In this document: positions 11,947 to 12,338 of the stretch, in pieces
Position numbering within the stretch: position 1 is the first letter of the stretch
Layout of the letters: each line of letters starts with the position of its first letter
Source: Candidatus Methylomirabilis sp.
GTDB taxonomy: Bacteria; Patescibacteriota; Patescibacteriia; DYHP01
Length of the DNA: 12,338 nt
Direction: 5' to 3'
NCBI GenBank assembly: GCA_020724105.1
Contig: DYHP01000009.1
Coordinates: 1 to 12,338 of the forward strand
The notes under the pieces: model-generated
The model's database searches: none
What the model saw: the letters and a program-made list of their open reading frames with translations, nothing else
What the model was told of the DNA's origin: nothing
Program-made: the position numbers and the translations under genes

Positions 11947-11976
11947 AAAAAATCCCGACCGAAATCGGGATTTTTT
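11947..11976 (-). terminator. Rho-independent terminator upstream of the heat-shock cluster
   Basis: Perfect 12-bp arms AAAAAATCCCGA (11947-11958) and TCGGGATTTTTT (11965-11976), loop CCGAAA. It is symmetrical, so it can work in both directions; here it would end the TPR gene transcript and insulate the hrcA promoter. Confidence 0.9.
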
Positions 11977-11987
11977 CAATAACATCC

Positions 11988-12015
11988 TCCCCGCCCCGAC
12001 GAGTCGGGGCGGGGA
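11988..12015. repeat. GC-rich perfect palindrome after the TPR gene
   Basis: Thirteen-base arms TCCCCGCCCCGAC and GTCGGGGCGGGGA around GA. It lies 27 bp past the TPR gene stop and just before the terminator on the minus strand, so it may be another dispersed hairpin or an mRNA 3'-end protector. Confidence 0.85.
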
Positions 12016-12042
12016 TTAGTTTTCATTTATAATTTTTACAAA

Positions 12043-12336
12043 TCACTTTCCCAACCGCAATTCCAGTTCGATCACTCTTTCCTTAAACACCGTTTCGTTG
12101 GGCGATACTTCCGCAAGTTTTTTGTAATCTTTTAATGCGTCTTTGAGTTTGCCGATTTCATAAAAATACGCCGCCCTGTCGCGCAAAAGCCCGAGAGGAT
12201 TTAGCACGCGCCTCATTGCGTCATCATAAACCTTAACAATCGTTTCAATGTCTTTCTTCATGTAAAACTTGTAGAGTTCGAGCAATCTTAAATACAAATC
12301 AATATACAGGGCTATTCCAATGCCTTCATTAATCAT
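12043..12336 (-). CDS. TPR-like protein, probably 5'-truncated by the window edge
   Basis: The visible 97 residues end at TGA. Residues ~50-80 (LLRDRAAYFYEIGKLKDALK, then DYKKLAEVSPNE) have the helix-turn-helix spacing and small/aromatic pattern of a tetratricopeptide repeat, a protein-interaction module. The preceding helix (IDLYLRLLELYKFYMKKDIE) may be another repeat. The ATG at 12336 is two bases from the window end, and no ribosome binding site can be seen, so the real start may lie outside. No further function can be assigned. It is separated from hrcA by two hairpins and so is a separate transcription unit. Confidence 0.6.
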   Translation of the reverse strand: MINEGIGIALYIDLYLRLLELYKFYMKKDIETIVKVYDDAMRRVLNPLGLLRDRAAYFYEIGKLKDALKDYKKLAEVSPNETVFKERVIELELRLGK

Positions 12337-12338
12337 AA

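Noticed and set aside
12043..12336. UGA recoding as Gly or Trp (as in some candidate phyla)
   Set aside because: The TPR gene and the 94-aa membrane gene end sensibly at TGA, followed by terminators, and no conserved gene here has an internal TGA.

Overview
The window looks like a piece of a small-genome bacterial chromosome, most probably from a candidate-phyla (Patescibacteria/Parcubacteria-like) organism, although this is an inference. The supporting signs are a short HrcA (233 aa), tiny hypothetical membrane proteins, glycosyltransferase/sulfatase-type envelope genes, and a very high density of short palindromic repeats, many lying in frame inside genes. TGA is used as a stop in at least two genes (those ending at 4794 and 12043), so UGA does not appear to be recoded. 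All genes but one are on the minus strand, so the text below runs from high to low coordinates.

Right part (12336 to 6116): a partial TPR-like gene ends at 12043 and is followed by two hairpins, one a classic terminator. Then comes the control region of a heat-shock cluster. It has a perfect CIRCE operator (11790-11816) overlapping a near-consensus promoter (TTGACA, 17 bp, TAATAT), and next to it an apparent second CIRCE split by a hairpin-bearing insert. The cluster reads hrcA, grpE, hsp20, dnaK, then (after an oppositely oriented small gene with its own promoter and terminator) dnaJ. HrcA should repress the cluster through CIRCE. DnaK, DnaJ and GrpE form the refolding machine, and Hsp20 holds unfolded clients for it.

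Middle (6339 to 4794): an exact 441-bp tandem duplication (5457-5897 and 5898-6338) spans the 3' end of dnaJ, the dnaJ-downstream spacer with a promoter, and the 5' end of a small two-TM protein gene. It leaves a headless dnaJ fragment and a truncated membrane-protein fragment between the intact genes. Two small membrane protein genes of unknown function follow and end at a terminator (4706-4742).

Left part (4601 to 135): two family 2 glycosyltransferases overlapping by 32 bp and a large secreted or membrane-anchored sulfatase/alkaline-phosphatase-superfamily protein form a likely operon, ending in a terminator at 74-108. They probably build and modify a surface glycan.

The most striking property is the dispersed palindromic repeats. 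At least three sequence families occur two or three times here, and hairpin-derived segments lie in frame in the sulfatase, both glycosyltransferases, GrpE, HrcA and probably DnaK. This resembles the Rickettsia palindromic elements in behaviour, and one such insertion appears to have broken a regulatory operator.
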